Below, one piece after another: positions 1-7,487 of a DNA stretch of 14,164 nt. Under the pieces are notes generated by a model, which saw nothing but the letters and a program-made list of their open reading frames with translations, was not told the origin of the DNA and made no database searches. Numbering within the stretch: the first letter of the stretch is position 1; every line of letters begins with the position of its first letter. The stretch covers positions 1 through 14,164 of the forward strand of contig JBFHES010000108.1 of assembly GCA_041584015.1 (NCBI GenBank), written 5' to 3'. The position numbers were made by a program, and so were the translations under genes. The stretch comes from JBFHES01 sp041584015. GTDB taxonomy: Bacteria > Bacteroidota > Bacteroidia > Bacteroidales > M50B96.

Positions 1-93
1 AACAATATTCTTATCATTAAAAAAGAAGAAGAGCAACGCATTAGAAATATTGTTGATAAAGTAAGCGATCAGTTCGGGAAAGAATTTGTTTAA
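1..93 (+). CDS. C-terminal end of an unidentified protein (partial)
   Basis: Frame 1 is open from the window edge to a TAA at 91-93 and gives 30 residues, rich in Lys, Glu and Ile and ending in FGKEFV. The segment looks like a charged amphipathic helix. I do not recognise the family, and so little sequence does not allow a function call. The gene runs towards gldN, and a strong hairpin terminator begins 20 bp after its stop, which is what one expects at the end of a real gene. It is unlikely to belong to the secretion operon because it is on the opposite strand. It could instead be an incidental open frame, since 90 bp is short. Confidence 0.6.
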   Translation, partial: NNILIIKKEEEQRIRNIVDKVSDQFGKEFV

Positions 94-112
94 AATCGCA
101 CCAACAAGGCAT

Positions 113-145
113 AAAAAAACCGGAGAAAAATTCTCCGGTTTTTTT
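113..145. terminator. Bidirectional intrinsic terminator between convergent genes
   Basis: The arm CCGGAGAA (120-127) pairs perfectly with TTCTCCGG (131-138) around an AAA loop. The stem is flanked by seven A on the left (113-119) and seven T on the right (139-145), so either transcript ends in a GC-rich hairpin followed by a U tract. It lies between the partial plus-strand gene (stop at 93) and gldN (stop at 162) and should serve both. Confidence 0.93.
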
Positions 146-161
146 ATATCATATTATGATT

Positions 162-1061
162 TTAGTATTCCCATAAATCTTGTTCGTAATCAAAAACCTT
201 ATTCTTAACTCTTTCCGCCTCTTGTAAAGTTTTCTGACCTAATGAATATTCGTTTACGTTTCTGTTATTATAAACGTTCGACTCCTGAACAATGTAACTT
301 GAAAATCTGCGCTTGAAGAATATATCATCAAAGGTGCGTCGTTCCGCATCATTGTTCGGATTATATACTTCATGATTTGCGAGCAACGGACGAACTTCTC
401 CAAACTCAATCCAGAAAGCCTGACGCTTTTTCACTTCATCAGCAGCTTCTAAGGCTAAGGCAGCAGATGCGGCACTCAAATTACCTTCTGCCTGATCAGT
501 ATATTCTCTAATTGGGCAAATGGCTATAATCCTAACATTCAACTGCGAATACTTACGATCGAAATACCACATCTCGCGAACCAGATACTGCATTACTTCA
601 TACGTTTTGAATTCCCCTGGAATAATCTTCTCAATGTATTCACCTGTTTCAAGATCTGTACTTTGAACCGTGTCGTCTTGAGCATCAAAAACCTCCTCAA
701 TCTCAGAGAATGCCAGCGGCACCTCAAACTCGGTACCCGACCAAGGTCGTGCCTCGTAAGCTGTAAGACCATGCTCAACAATACCTTTTAATAAAAGGTC
801 AATTAAACTTTGTCTTTCCAAGATTGGCTCAGTTGGATAATACAACGGAAGGTTCATTTTTTCACGAAGGTCAATTGTCCTTACGATAAACTTACCCCAA
901 GTAACATCAGCTTCACGCAATGGTTTGTATGGGATTGGTTTTCTTTGCTTATCGCGATACTTCACATAAATACCGTTCAAAACATCCTGTGCAGCACTCT
1001 CCTCTGTTCCAAATCCAAAGGAAAATATACCAATAAAAATTAAGACAACTAACTTTTTCAT
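162..1061 (-). CDS. gldN: Type IX secretion ring protein GldN/PorN
   Basis: This is the periplasmic GldN/PorN component of the type IX secretion system. In the family it associates with the lipoprotein GldK/PorK to form the large ring under the outer membrane that the GldLM motor is thought to act on. The 299-residue product starts with a Sec signal peptide (MKKLVVLIFIGIFSFGFG, with cleavage probably near AAAQ at residues 22-25). The mature part holds family-like features such as the paired arginines and tyrosines of the REMWYFDRKYSQLNVRI stretch around residue 165, and a C-terminal FDYEQDLWEY end. Length fits the family (roughly 300-360). The ATG start at 1061 lies 10 bp after the gldM stop, so the two are co-transcribed. 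It is the last gene of the operon, followed by a strong terminator. Confidence 0.95.
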   Translation of the reverse strand: MKKLVVLIFIGIFSFGFGTEESAAQDVLNGIYVKYRDKQRKPIPYKPLREADVTWGKFIVRTIDLREKMNLPLYYPTEPILERQSLIDLLLKGIVEHGLTAYEARPWSGTEFEVPLAFSEIEEVFDAQDDTVQSTDLETGEYIEKIIPGEFKTYEVMQYLVREMWYFDRKYSQLNVRIIAICPIREYTDQAEGNLSAASAALALEAADEVKKRQAFWIEFGEVRPLLANHEVYNPNNDAERRTFDDIFFKRRFSSYIVQESNVYNNRNVNEYSLGQKTLQEAERVKNKVFDYEQDLWEY

Positions 1062-1071
1062 AACTGTATAT

Positions 1072-2730
1072 TTACTGAATTCTGAAGATTATTGGCGCAA
1101 GGTCTCTAACTGTACCGTCATCACCTCTTGCTTTAATCTCGTCAAATGTTATTCTATCACCTCTTTTCAAATTTCTCATTAAGCCATACTGTGCATCTGT
1201 AAATCTATTTGAAGAGGACTTTCCTGTTTTAACAAAACCACGATCGATTACTTCGATGGTGAAAGAAATCACCTTAAATTTCAATTTAAAATCGAAATTT
1301 TCAATTTCTGCAAATACACCATTCTCAGCAGTTAATCTGTTTTTAGCAATATTACCACCACGTTTTTGAGCAATTTTAGCAACCGGATCCGGCACTCTTT
1401 TTACTCTAAATACAACGCTACCCATGTTCTTCTGTTGTCCATCGATACGAGTATTAACTGATATGGCAGTTTTCTTTCCATTCAAGTCACCAGCTGTAGG
1501 GCGAACAATCCAACCTTTTGTAGCAGGATCTTTCTTAATGCTACCATTGGTCATTGTTGCATCAATATTCTCCTTTGGCACACCAGGCACTGAAATATCT
1601 ACCGGGTTATCAACACCCAAATAGAATACATTCATTTTTGTTGGCGAAACAACCAATCCAGCTTCTGCTACCTGATATTCGGCCTTAAATGGATATTTGT
1701 TAATGTTTCCGCCCGGAGCTTTAATTTCAATTAAACCACCCCAGCGTACATTTGGATCTACACTTCCTCTAACAGTTTCGTATACACCACGACCATTCTC
1801 CACATGTAAGGTATCATAATCCTTACCTTGCTCTCCAGCCATGAAATACTGATAAACACCAGAAGCTACCTCTTGGGAGTCAACTTTACCAACATAGATA
1901 ATTGGCTTCTGTGTGGTATCAAAAGCAGCTAAGAAAACTTCTGCCTCATACTTACCACCAGTAAATATGTAATTTGACTTAGGTTTAACAACTGCGTCGA
2001 TTTTATTTACTGTAACCTCCATAGCCCCAATTCGGCTATACAGATAATTAATTACGTCTGATTCGGTATTTGATACATCAGTCTGCATTTTGGTTAACAT
2101 CGTTATAACCGCAATAACAGGCATCTGGCTAAATCTTACCGTTTCCCACTTTTTCTTTTCAACTTTACCTTTTGGATCGGGATCCTTTGTACTCAATGAT
2201 TCTTCAATTGATTCAATTAAACCTGTTTGAGAGGCATCAAGTTTACCTTTAAGGTATTTTTTATAGTTACTTAATTTTTCCTTAAGTTCTATTGCTTTAC
2301 CATCGTTATCCTGTCCGAGTAATACAATTCCACCGGAGCTAAGATTATCTGCTTTTTTAATGGAGTCAGTATAAATTCTATCTCCTTTAATTGCCGCAGG
2401 ATCTTCACCATCATTTACAATAATGATTTCCTTTTTAAGCTCTTGAATATATTCTCTTACCAGTCTGGCTTCTCTCTGAACATCCTTGGCCTTATCATGC
2501 CATTCTTTTACTTTTGCCGGGTTCTCGGTTTCTGCCGTAGCAAAAGCAGCATATAAACTATTGTTTTTTTCGTCGATGTTGGTGATCGTTTTACTCAAAC
2601 CACTCTCAACCATAACAAAAGCCTGTACAACTTCTTTCGAAACGTTCAATGCTAACAGTGCTGTTAACACAAGATACATCATGGCAATCATCTTCTGTCT
2701 CGGAGTTTCCGGACAATTCGTTGCACCCAT
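1072..2730 (-). CDS. gldM: Type IX secretion / gliding motor protein GldM/PorM
   Basis: GldM/PorM is the single-pass inner-membrane protein whose large periplasmic part transmits proton-driven rotation from GldL to the periplasmic ring. The 552-residue product opens with the family signature MGATNCPETPRQKMI, directly followed by one transmembrane helix at about residues 15-33 (MMYLVLTALLALNVSKE). There is no cleavable signal peptide. After it comes a long, mostly helical first periplasmic domain and then beta-rich domains, ending in the conserved KRGGNIAKN and ENFDFKLKFKV region near residues 458-482, typical of the C-terminal domain that contacts GldK/GldN. It is modestly longer than GldM and PorM proteins of about 515 residues. 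It sits 38 bp after gldL and 10 bp before gldN. The ATG start is fixed by the signature. Confidence 0.97.
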   Translation of the reverse strand: MGATNCPETPRQKMIAMMYLVLTALLALNVSKEVVQAFVMVESGLSKTITNIDEKNNSLYAAFATAETENPAKVKEWHDKAKDVQREARLVREYIQELKKEIIIVNDGEDPAAIKGDRIYTDSIKKADNLSSGGIVLLGQDNDGKAIELKEKLSNYKKYLKGKLDASQTGLIESIEESLSTKDPDPKGKVEKKKWETVRFSQMPVIAVITMLTKMQTDVSNTESDVINYLYSRIGAMEVTVNKIDAVVKPKSNYIFTGGKYEAEVFLAAFDTTQKPIIYVGKVDSQEVASGVYQYFMAGEQGKDYDTLHVENGRGVYETVRGSVDPNVRWGGLIEIKAPGGNINKYPFKAEYQVAEAGLVVSPTKMNVFYLGVDNPVDISVPGVPKENIDATMTNGSIKKDPATKGWIVRPTAGDLNGKKTAISVNTRIDGQQKNMGSVVFRVKRVPDPVAKIAQKRGGNIAKNRLTAENGVFAEIENFDFKLKFKVISFTIEVIDRGFVKTGKSSSNRFTDAQYGLMRNLKRGDRITFDEIKARGDDGTVRDLAPIIFRIQ

Positions 2731-2768
2731 ATTCTATTGTTTATTGTGCGTTAAATTAACAGCTGTTA

Positions 2769-3593
2769 TTACTTATTTACGTTCATTGCAGAAAGCATGT
2801 TACCATAAATAGTATTCAGTGCTTCTAATTTCTCGCCTAACTTCGATACTTCAGTTCTATACTTTTCTGTATCAGAAACAGAACCTTGTAGATTTTCCAT
2901 CATCTTAGTTAAACCTTCATAAGCTTGTTGTGAATTCTTCACATGCTTATCGGTTCCTTGCAATTGCATTTCATACACTGCATTAAGAGCAGAAAGATTC
3001 TTGTTCATAACATCTAACTGACCAGCATACTGTGAACTACCAGTTGAAACAGTGCTTAAGTTAGCTTGTAAAGTTTCAGCTAATTGCTGATACGACTCTG
3101 AAGATTGTGAGATTCCTTGCATAGTAACAGCAGCTTTTTGAGCACTGTCAACATATTCCTTAGTAGCCACTGATGCATCAGAAACATCACCTAATGCAGC
3201 TGTAGTCTCAGACAGCTTGTTCATACCAGCACTTAGTTTCTCTAAAGTCTCTTTGCCAATATCTGCTTTTTCAAGAATTTGATCAGCCAATGAACCGCTA
3301 GCGCCACCGCCACCATATGATTTTGTTCCACCTAATAATTCTTCGCCTTCATCCATACCAGCTAACTCAGGATATACCAAACTCCAGTCGTACTGCTCAT
3401 GTAATGGTTCAAATGCTGATAAGAAGAAAATAAGTGCCTCAGTAGACAAACCTAAAAACAACATCTCTGATGCATATGGATAATGGTTAATCTTAAACAA
3501 CGCACCCATCAATACAACCGATGCCCCCCAACCATACACATATGACATGGTTTTTTTATACGCCTTACTTTGAACTAATTCCGTCAGATTCAT
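2769..3593 (-). CDS. gldL: Type IX secretion / gliding motor protein GldL/PorL
   Basis: GldL/PorL is the cytoplasmic-membrane ion-channel subunit of the type IX motor and surrounds the GldM transmembrane helices as a pentamer. The protein has 274 residues. Two transmembrane helices lie at about residues 17-38 and 43-61, separated by the FKINHYPY turn. The second helix carries Glu52 in LSTEALIFFLSAFEP, matching in context the intramembrane glutamate needed for proton use in characterised homologues. The WSLVYPEL segment follows. The remaining 190 residues form a cytoplasmic region rich in Ser, Gln, Ala and Thr with heptad character, probably a coiled coil, after a glycine-rich linker (GGGGASGSL) near residue 95. 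It lies between gldK and gldM on the same strand. The spacer to gldK contains a 12-bp direct repeat, listed separately. Confidence 0.96.
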   Translation of the reverse strand: MNLTELVQSKAYKKTMSYVYGWGASVVLMGALFKINHYPYASEMLFLGLSTEALIFFLSAFEPLHEQYDWSLVYPELAGMDEGEELLGGTKSYGGGGASGSLADQILEKADIGKETLEKLSAGMNKLSETTAALGDVSDASVATKEYVDSAQKAAVTMQGISQSSESYQQLAETLQANLSTVSTGSSQYAGQLDVMNKNLSALNAVYEMQLQGTDKHVKNSQQAYEGLTKMMENLQGSVSDTEKYRTEVSKLGEKLEALNTIYGNMLSAMNVNK

Positions 3594-3616
3594 TTTCTAA
3601 AATGATTTATTAAATT

Positions 3617-3648
3617 CTACCTAAATTTTATTTTTACTACCTAAATTT
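3617..3648. repeat. 12-bp direct repeat in the gldK-gldL spacer
   Basis: CTACCTAAATTT occurs at 3617-3628 and again at 3637-3648, with a 20-bp period (about two helical turns). In the sense of the operon it reads AAATTTAGGTAG twice, just after the gldK stop (3658) and before the gldL start (3593). The 64-bp spacer is the longest inside the gldK-gldN block. It could be a duplicated protein-binding half-site, an element acting in the mRNA, or chance in AT-rich DNA. Confidence 0.55.
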
Positions 3649-3657
3649 CTTTTTTGA

Positions 3658-5034
3658 CTAGTAAGTCTGTCCCCCAGAGTCGTTGATATCCCTACCCAAG
3701 AATGATCGAACGCAACGGAATCCTACATATGACTTAGCTGAATCCTGATACTCATAATGACGTGTTCCATTTTGCAGATACATGGCCACATCTTTCCAGG
3801 ATCCTCCTCTAATAACTTTTCTCTTTAGTGTAAAGTCATCCTCTGGTTTAGCATTGTATGTATAATCAGGGTTTAAATCGTGAGTAAACTGATATGCTGA
3901 TTCATCAAAAGCATTTGAGGTCCACTCAGCTACGTTTCCAGCCATATCATATAAACCATATTCGTTTGGCTCAAATATACCTGCAGATACGGTATAAGAT
4001 CCACCATCATCAACATAGTTACCTCTCATAGGCTTAAAGTTGGCAAGGAAACAACCTAAATTGTTACGTGTATAATAACTTCCCCAAGGATAATCAGATC
4101 CTTCAAGGTCGCCGCGTGCAGCATATTCCCATTCTGATTCTAATGGCAATCTGTAATCTTGCACTAAGGCTTCGCCATACTGTGCTAAATAGCCATTATG
4201 TAATTGTGTTCTCCAACGAGTAAAAGCAAAAGCTTGTTTCCAGGATACACCAACCACCGGATAATGGTCGTAAGCCTGGTGCCAGAAATAGGCATTAGTC
4301 ATTGGATCATTGTATGCATAAGTAAAGTCAGCAATCCAGCAAAGTGTATCCGGATATACATTAATAACTTCCTTCATGATAAATGATGAACGGTCTTTAA
4401 CAGGATTTGAAACGCCCTTTTCATTTACAACATCACCTGTATATCTACCAGTTTCGAAATCATAATGATGTCTGATTTTTCCACCGAAATTAAACTTCTT
4501 CGCAGCTTGTTTTAAGTCGATCCACCAATAAGTATAATTCAACTTTCTTGTATCGATTTCTTTTCTACGATAGAAACGTTCGTTTTCAGCTAAGTAAAGA
4601 TCATTCAAAACTTCAGCATAATCAGGGTCCTTCCAATCAATTGGCTCATCCCAATTAATCCAAGGTGGATCATATAAGTTTCCAAAATCATCTTCAGCAA
4701 TAAGGAATTCTTCATATTCTTCCCCAAGCATTAATCTGGCTAAAGAATCGCGCACCCAATAAACGAATTGTCTGTATTCATCGTTTGTAATTTCAGTTTC
4801 GTCCATCCAGAAGGCAGAAACAGTAACAGTCTTCGACTGAGCTGTCATGGCCCATGGTACATCCTGATCGTTAACACCCATGTTGTAAGTTCCCTGTTCG
4901 ATGAACTTCATTCCGTGAGGAGTTGTTGGAAACCAACTTTCACGCTCAACACCGGTCAACTCACCATTCCCATAGTTACCGCAGCTACTTACTAGTGCCA
5001 CGAGGAATAGTGCTATCAACTTTAACTTTTTCAT
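3658..5034 (-). CDS. gldK: Type IX secretion ring lipoprotein GldK/PorK
   Basis: GldK/PorK is the outer-membrane lipoprotein that builds the periplasmic ring of the type IX secretion system together with GldN. The 458-residue product has a lipoprotein signal peptide (MKKLKLIALFLVALVSSC) with lipidated Cys18. A formylglycine-generating-enzyme/sulfatase-modifying-factor fold follows, with MDETEITNDEYRQFVYWV (around residues 77-94), YPVVGVSWKQAFAFTRWRT, RLPLESEWEYAARG and YDMAGNVAEWTSNAF, ending in VGFRCVRSF. In this family the fold is structural rather than catalytic. A large insertion between the first and second conserved blocks (about residues 100-250) is normal for GldK. It begins 24 bp after porP/sprF and precedes gldL, so it belongs to the same transcription unit. 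Confidence 0.97.
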   Translation of the reverse strand: MKKLKLIALFLVALVSSCGNYGNGELTGVERESWFPTTPHGMKFIEQGTYNMGVNDQDVPWAMTAQSKTVTVSAFWMDETEITNDEYRQFVYWVRDSLARLMLGEEYEEFLIAEDDFGNLYDPPWINWDEPIDWKDPDYAEVLNDLYLAENERFYRRKEIDTRKLNYTYWWIDLKQAAKKFNFGGKIRHHYDFETGRYTGDVVNEKGVSNPVKDRSSFIMKEVINVYPDTLCWIADFTYAYNDPMTNAYFWHQAYDHYPVVGVSWKQAFAFTRWRTQLHNGYLAQYGEALVQDYRLPLESEWEYAARGDLEGSDYPWGSYYTRNNLGCFLANFKPMRGNYVDDGGSYTVSAGIFEPNEYGLYDMAGNVAEWTSNAFDESAYQFTHDLNPDYTYNAKPEDDFTLKRKVIRGGSWKDVAMYLQNGTRHYEYQDSAKSYVGFRCVRSFLGRDINDSGGQTY

Positions 5035-5058
5035 AATATCCGGTATTTATTGAAAAAT

Positions 5059-6000
5059 CTAATTTCTATTTAATAATGTCTTTCTACCTGTGTTACCTTG
5101 CTTGATTCCTAGAGGGAATACATACCTTCCAAAGAATTCAACAGAGCCACTGGCATAAGATCCAATCTCGCTGGCCGGGAAATCCCACGCCATACCAAAG
5201 GAAAAACCACTCATTAATTTCATTCCAATCATTGCCACATACGCATCTTCCAGTCGATATGTTACTCCACCCCACAATCTTTTGTCATATTCAAGAATTG
5301 CTGAGAAGTCAACCTGAGTTACAGCACCGTCTGATTTTACAAAAACTGAAGGTGTTAACTCTAACAATGGATTAGGAAGCGCGATCTCATATCCAGAGGA
5401 TACGTAGTAAGATGGCTTTAATGTATATTGAGATGTTTGTCCCATTTCAATTAATGGACTGTTTAGGTGTCGGGCTGAAATACCAACCCAAAACTTATCC
5501 ATTGTGTAGAACGCTCCAGCGCTAAGATCAAGTGCCATGGCACTTTCGTCGTTAGCAATTAAAGGGTCGTTTGCTGGATTACTACTTTGATTCGCAATCA
5601 TCCAATCTGAATTTGAAATGGTTTGGTTGTTAAAACCAATACCGACTCCAATTCCAAGTATACCATCACCAACACTAATTCTTGGCGCTATCTGCAGGTC
5701 GAGCAGCGTGTTTCTGTTGAAACCAAGATTGTCTGTCATGATTGTTAAACCTGCACCAAAATCCAACACTTCATTTGGAATAGAAGAGTTGACATTGAAT
5801 ACTTTTGTTTGAGGTCTTCCCTCGAAGCCTAACCATTGCTCACGAATTAAAGCAGACGCACTTACCCCGTCCTCTGATCCAGCAGATCCAGGGTTAATCG
5901 CAGCATTGTTGAACATATTCAGACTAAACTGAGGGTCCTGCTGAGCATACATTGGTGTAATAAACATTACAACCGTAATAAGTGTTAGTAATCTTTTCAT
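5059..6000 (-). CDS. porP: PorP/SprF family type IX secretion outer-membrane protein
   Basis: PorP/SprF proteins are outer-membrane beta barrels of about 300-350 residues that work with the type IX system, either as part of its outer-membrane assembly (PorP) or as partners for adhesin secretion (SprF). The chosen start is the ATG at 6000, giving 313 residues and a clean signal peptide (MKRLLTLITVVMFITPMYAQ). The frame can be extended upstream to a TTG at 6021, but that would put seven polar residues before the signal and is unlikely. The mature protein begins with the family hallmark QDPQFSLNMFNNAAINPGSAG, then EQWLGFEGRP, followed by alternating amphipathic strands up to VEFFGRYVFPLG. It is the first gene of the porP-gldKLMN order, the same order as porPKLMN of Porphyromonas gingivalis, which favours the name porP over sprF. 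Confidence 0.93.
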   Translation of the reverse strand: MKRLLTLITVVMFITPMYAQQDPQFSLNMFNNAAINPGSAGSEDGVSASALIREQWLGFEGRPQTKVFNVNSSIPNEVLDFGAGLTIMTDNLGFNRNTLLDLQIAPRISVGDGILGIGVGIGFNNQTISNSDWMIANQSSNPANDPLIANDESAMALDLSAGAFYTMDKFWVGISARHLNSPLIEMGQTSQYTLKPSYYVSSGYEIALPNPLLELTPSVFVKSDGAVTQVDFSAILEYDKRLWGGVTYRLEDAYVAMIGMKLMSGFSFGMAWDFPASEIGSYASGSVEFFGRYVFPLGIKQGNTGRKTLLNRN

Positions 6001-6061
6001 TCTGACGCTATTATTTCTCAAAACCGCATTTGATCACTGATGTACAAAAAGGTAAAATAAA

Positions 6062-6094
6062 CAAAAATATTCCTTACCAACAAATCTTATCAAC
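6062..6094 (-). promoter_or_regulatory. Candidate promoter for the porP-gldKLMN operon
   Basis: On the minus strand TATTTTTG (6069-6062) matches the Bacteroidota -7 consensus TAnnTTTG. A GTTG (6094-6091) lies 21 bp upstream as a partial match to the TTTG -33 box. Initiation would be near 6055, giving a leader of roughly 55 bases before the ATG at 6000. The 214-bp gap after the upstream gene supports a promoter here. The DNA is AT-rich, so chance matches are likely. Confidence 0.4.
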
Positions 6095-6110
6095 AATTCA
6101 AAGTTGATAA
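6087..6110. repeat. Perfect 8-bp inverted repeat upstream of porP
   Basis: TTATCAAC (6087-6094) and GTTGATAA (6103-6110) are exact reverse complements around an 8-base spacer. On the minus strand no T tract follows the hairpin, so it is a poor terminator for the upstream gene. It overlaps the -33 part of the candidate porP promoter, the position expected for an operator. No regulator is identified. Confidence 0.5.
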
Positions 6111-6214
6111 AAATAGCTTGAAATCTACATTTCCACCCATTTTGTAATTCATAAACCTTCTAATCGGTACTTTTATTTTATTAATAATCAATTTTTTGTC
6201 TCAAAAACCGGTAA

Positions 6215-7378
6215 CTAACTGATTTTCTGATATGTTCTCCACAAACGGTCGGGCACATCACCTCTGGTTGCCTTATGATAATCCTCTTTGCTACAAGCAA
6301 TTAACACAGTATTTTCTTCAATTCCTTCCGGATATGGAACCTCCATCCACCACAAATTTGCTTCCTGGCTGTGAATAAAGGTAATCTTATGTTCTAAAAC
6401 ATCGACATCTACCAGATATCGGTCGTATTCGTTTAATTTCTCAACATTATGTTTAATTCTCAAATTGCATGCTCCATCCAAATAATGCCAAACAATCTGA
6501 GCAGCTAAGTGAGCAGTCTGATTGTTGTTATCCAAATCAGGATTTACCTCATATATGCCAAAGCTACTAACTTTGGAGCTATTTCCAGCATACCACGCTA
6601 TTTGACATGCTTCTTCGCCATACAATCCATTTGGACTACAATTGGCGTAAGCAGGTGCATCCGATTGACGAACAGCGGAAATATCAAAGGCCACAATATC
6701 GCTATCGCGCAATACAGGCTCTATCAGCTCAATATTCTCCCGTATCTCACCCAGACGGTACGAATCAAAAAACAAGCGATTCATCAAATCTATATCGGCT
6801 TGAGAGACTAAATACTTTTGATAACCCAGATTGGAATAATTGAACAATTGTTTGCTGTGATCGCTAATAATCTTGCTGATATAATTCTCCGCATTTACAT
6901 TATCAGAGAGACCTAAATCAAATTTCGAATCCACCGTTGTAATATTCACCGAGTAATCAAAATCCTGATAAGCCAAAAACTGCCCCAATACCAAATCATT
7001 CCCACCGCCGATTATAATTGGCTTGATATTATTCTGAACAAGTTCTGAAACAACCATCTTAATTGCATAATAAAGATCGGCATTAGAATTTCCTTGCTTC
7101 AGGTTACCAAGATCGATAATCCGGGCCTTATTTAATGGATTAAATAATTTGAAGAGATACTTTCTGATTTCGTCAGGAGCTTTGGAGCACCCTTTATTAT
7201 TAGTGTTTGTATCATCTTCAACACCAATTAGAGCGAATTCAACTTTCAAACTAGCAGGGTCGTTCAAGTCAATTAAAGAGCTTCCAATAGTGGATCGCTT
7301 TAACTCACGAAACAAATCAGAGCTTAGTACATCTGATTTATTAAAAAACTGTTCAGCTAATTCTTTTAGTTTTTTCAA
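6215..7378 (-). CDS. Arginase/formimidoylglutamase-fold protein with degraded metal site
   Basis: The 387-residue protein has the ureohydrolase (arginase/agmatinase/formimidoylglutamase) layout but not its full metal site. Canonical GGDH appears as GGGND (residues 124-128, His to Asn127). Canonical DAHxD appears as DSKFD (150-154, His to Lys152). Canonical DxD of the third motif appears as DIS (232-234, second Asp to Ser234). The later EVNP glutamate is kept (Glu277). Three of the six usual manganese ligands are therefore substituted, and hydrolysis of a guanidino or formimidoyl group is doubtful. Annotation pipelines would probably call it formimidoylglutamase, but no histidine-degradation genes are nearby. 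It sits between topA and the type IX genes. The only start in frame is TTG at 7378, because a TGA lies two codons upstream and the next Met is residue 108. Function unknown; a structural or regulatory role is possible. Confidence 0.85.
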   Translation of the reverse strand: MKKLKELAEQFFNKSDVLSSDLFRELKRSTIGSSLIDLNDPASLKVEFALIGVEDDTNTNNKGCSKAPDEIRKYLFKLFNPLNKARIIDLGNLKQGNSNADLYYAIKMVVSELVQNNIKPIIIGGGNDLVLGQFLAYQDFDYSVNITTVDSKFDLGLSDNVNAENYISKIISDHSKQLFNYSNLGYQKYLVSQADIDLMNRLFFDSYRLGEIRENIELIEPVLRDSDIVAFDISAVRQSDAPAYANCSPNGLYGEEACQIAWYAGNSSKVSSFGIYEVNPDLDNNNQTAHLAAQIVWHYLDGACNLRIKHNVEKLNEYDRYLVDVDVLEHKITFIHSQEANLWWMEVPYPEGIEENTVLIACSKEDYHKATRGDVPDRLWRTYQKIS

Positions 7379-7398
7379 GTATCATGGGTTTAAGACGC

Positions 7399-7406
7399 CA
7401 AATATA
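7399..7406 (-). promoter_or_regulatory. Candidate -7 box for the ureohydrolase-like gene
   Basis: The minus strand reads TATATTTG (7406-7399), a match to the Bacteroidota TAnnTTTG element, placed between the topA terminator and the start of the ureohydrolase-like gene. No convincing TTTG -33 element is visible upstream. The implied leader would be only about 10-15 bases. Confidence 0.3.
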
Positions 7407-7424
7407 GATTTATTAAGCGAGAAT

Positions 7425-7458
7425 AAATATGCCCGGAAAACATTTTCCGGGCATATTT
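7425..7458 (-). terminator. Hairpin terminator downstream of topA
   Basis: AAATATGCCCGGAAAA (7425-7440) and TTTTCCGGGCATATTT (7443-7458) are exact reverse complements, a 16-bp stem with a GCCCGG core and a tight loop. It begins 30 bp past the topA stop. On the minus strand the last bases of the stem and what follows are AU-rich (ATTTATTCT), so termination is plausible though the U tract is imperfect. It would separate topA from the downstream ureohydrolase-like gene. Confidence 0.8.
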
Positions 7459-7487
7459 TATATTCATTTATTAACAAATTGTTAAAT

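Noticed and set aside
2486..2812. A 108-residue plus-strand open frame opposite the starts of gldM and the end of gldL
   Set aside because: It is the antisense shadow of the GldM transmembrane region, which explains its hydrophobic look.
6001..6021. Longer porP with a TTG start at 6021
   Set aside because: The ATG at 6000 gives a standard signal peptide directly; the extension would add polar residues before it.
6150..6214. Terminator directly after the ureohydrolase-like gene
   Set aside because: Only AT-only short palindromes (such as TTATTAATAA) and an isolated ACCGGT are present, with no GC-containing stem followed by a T tract on the minus strand.
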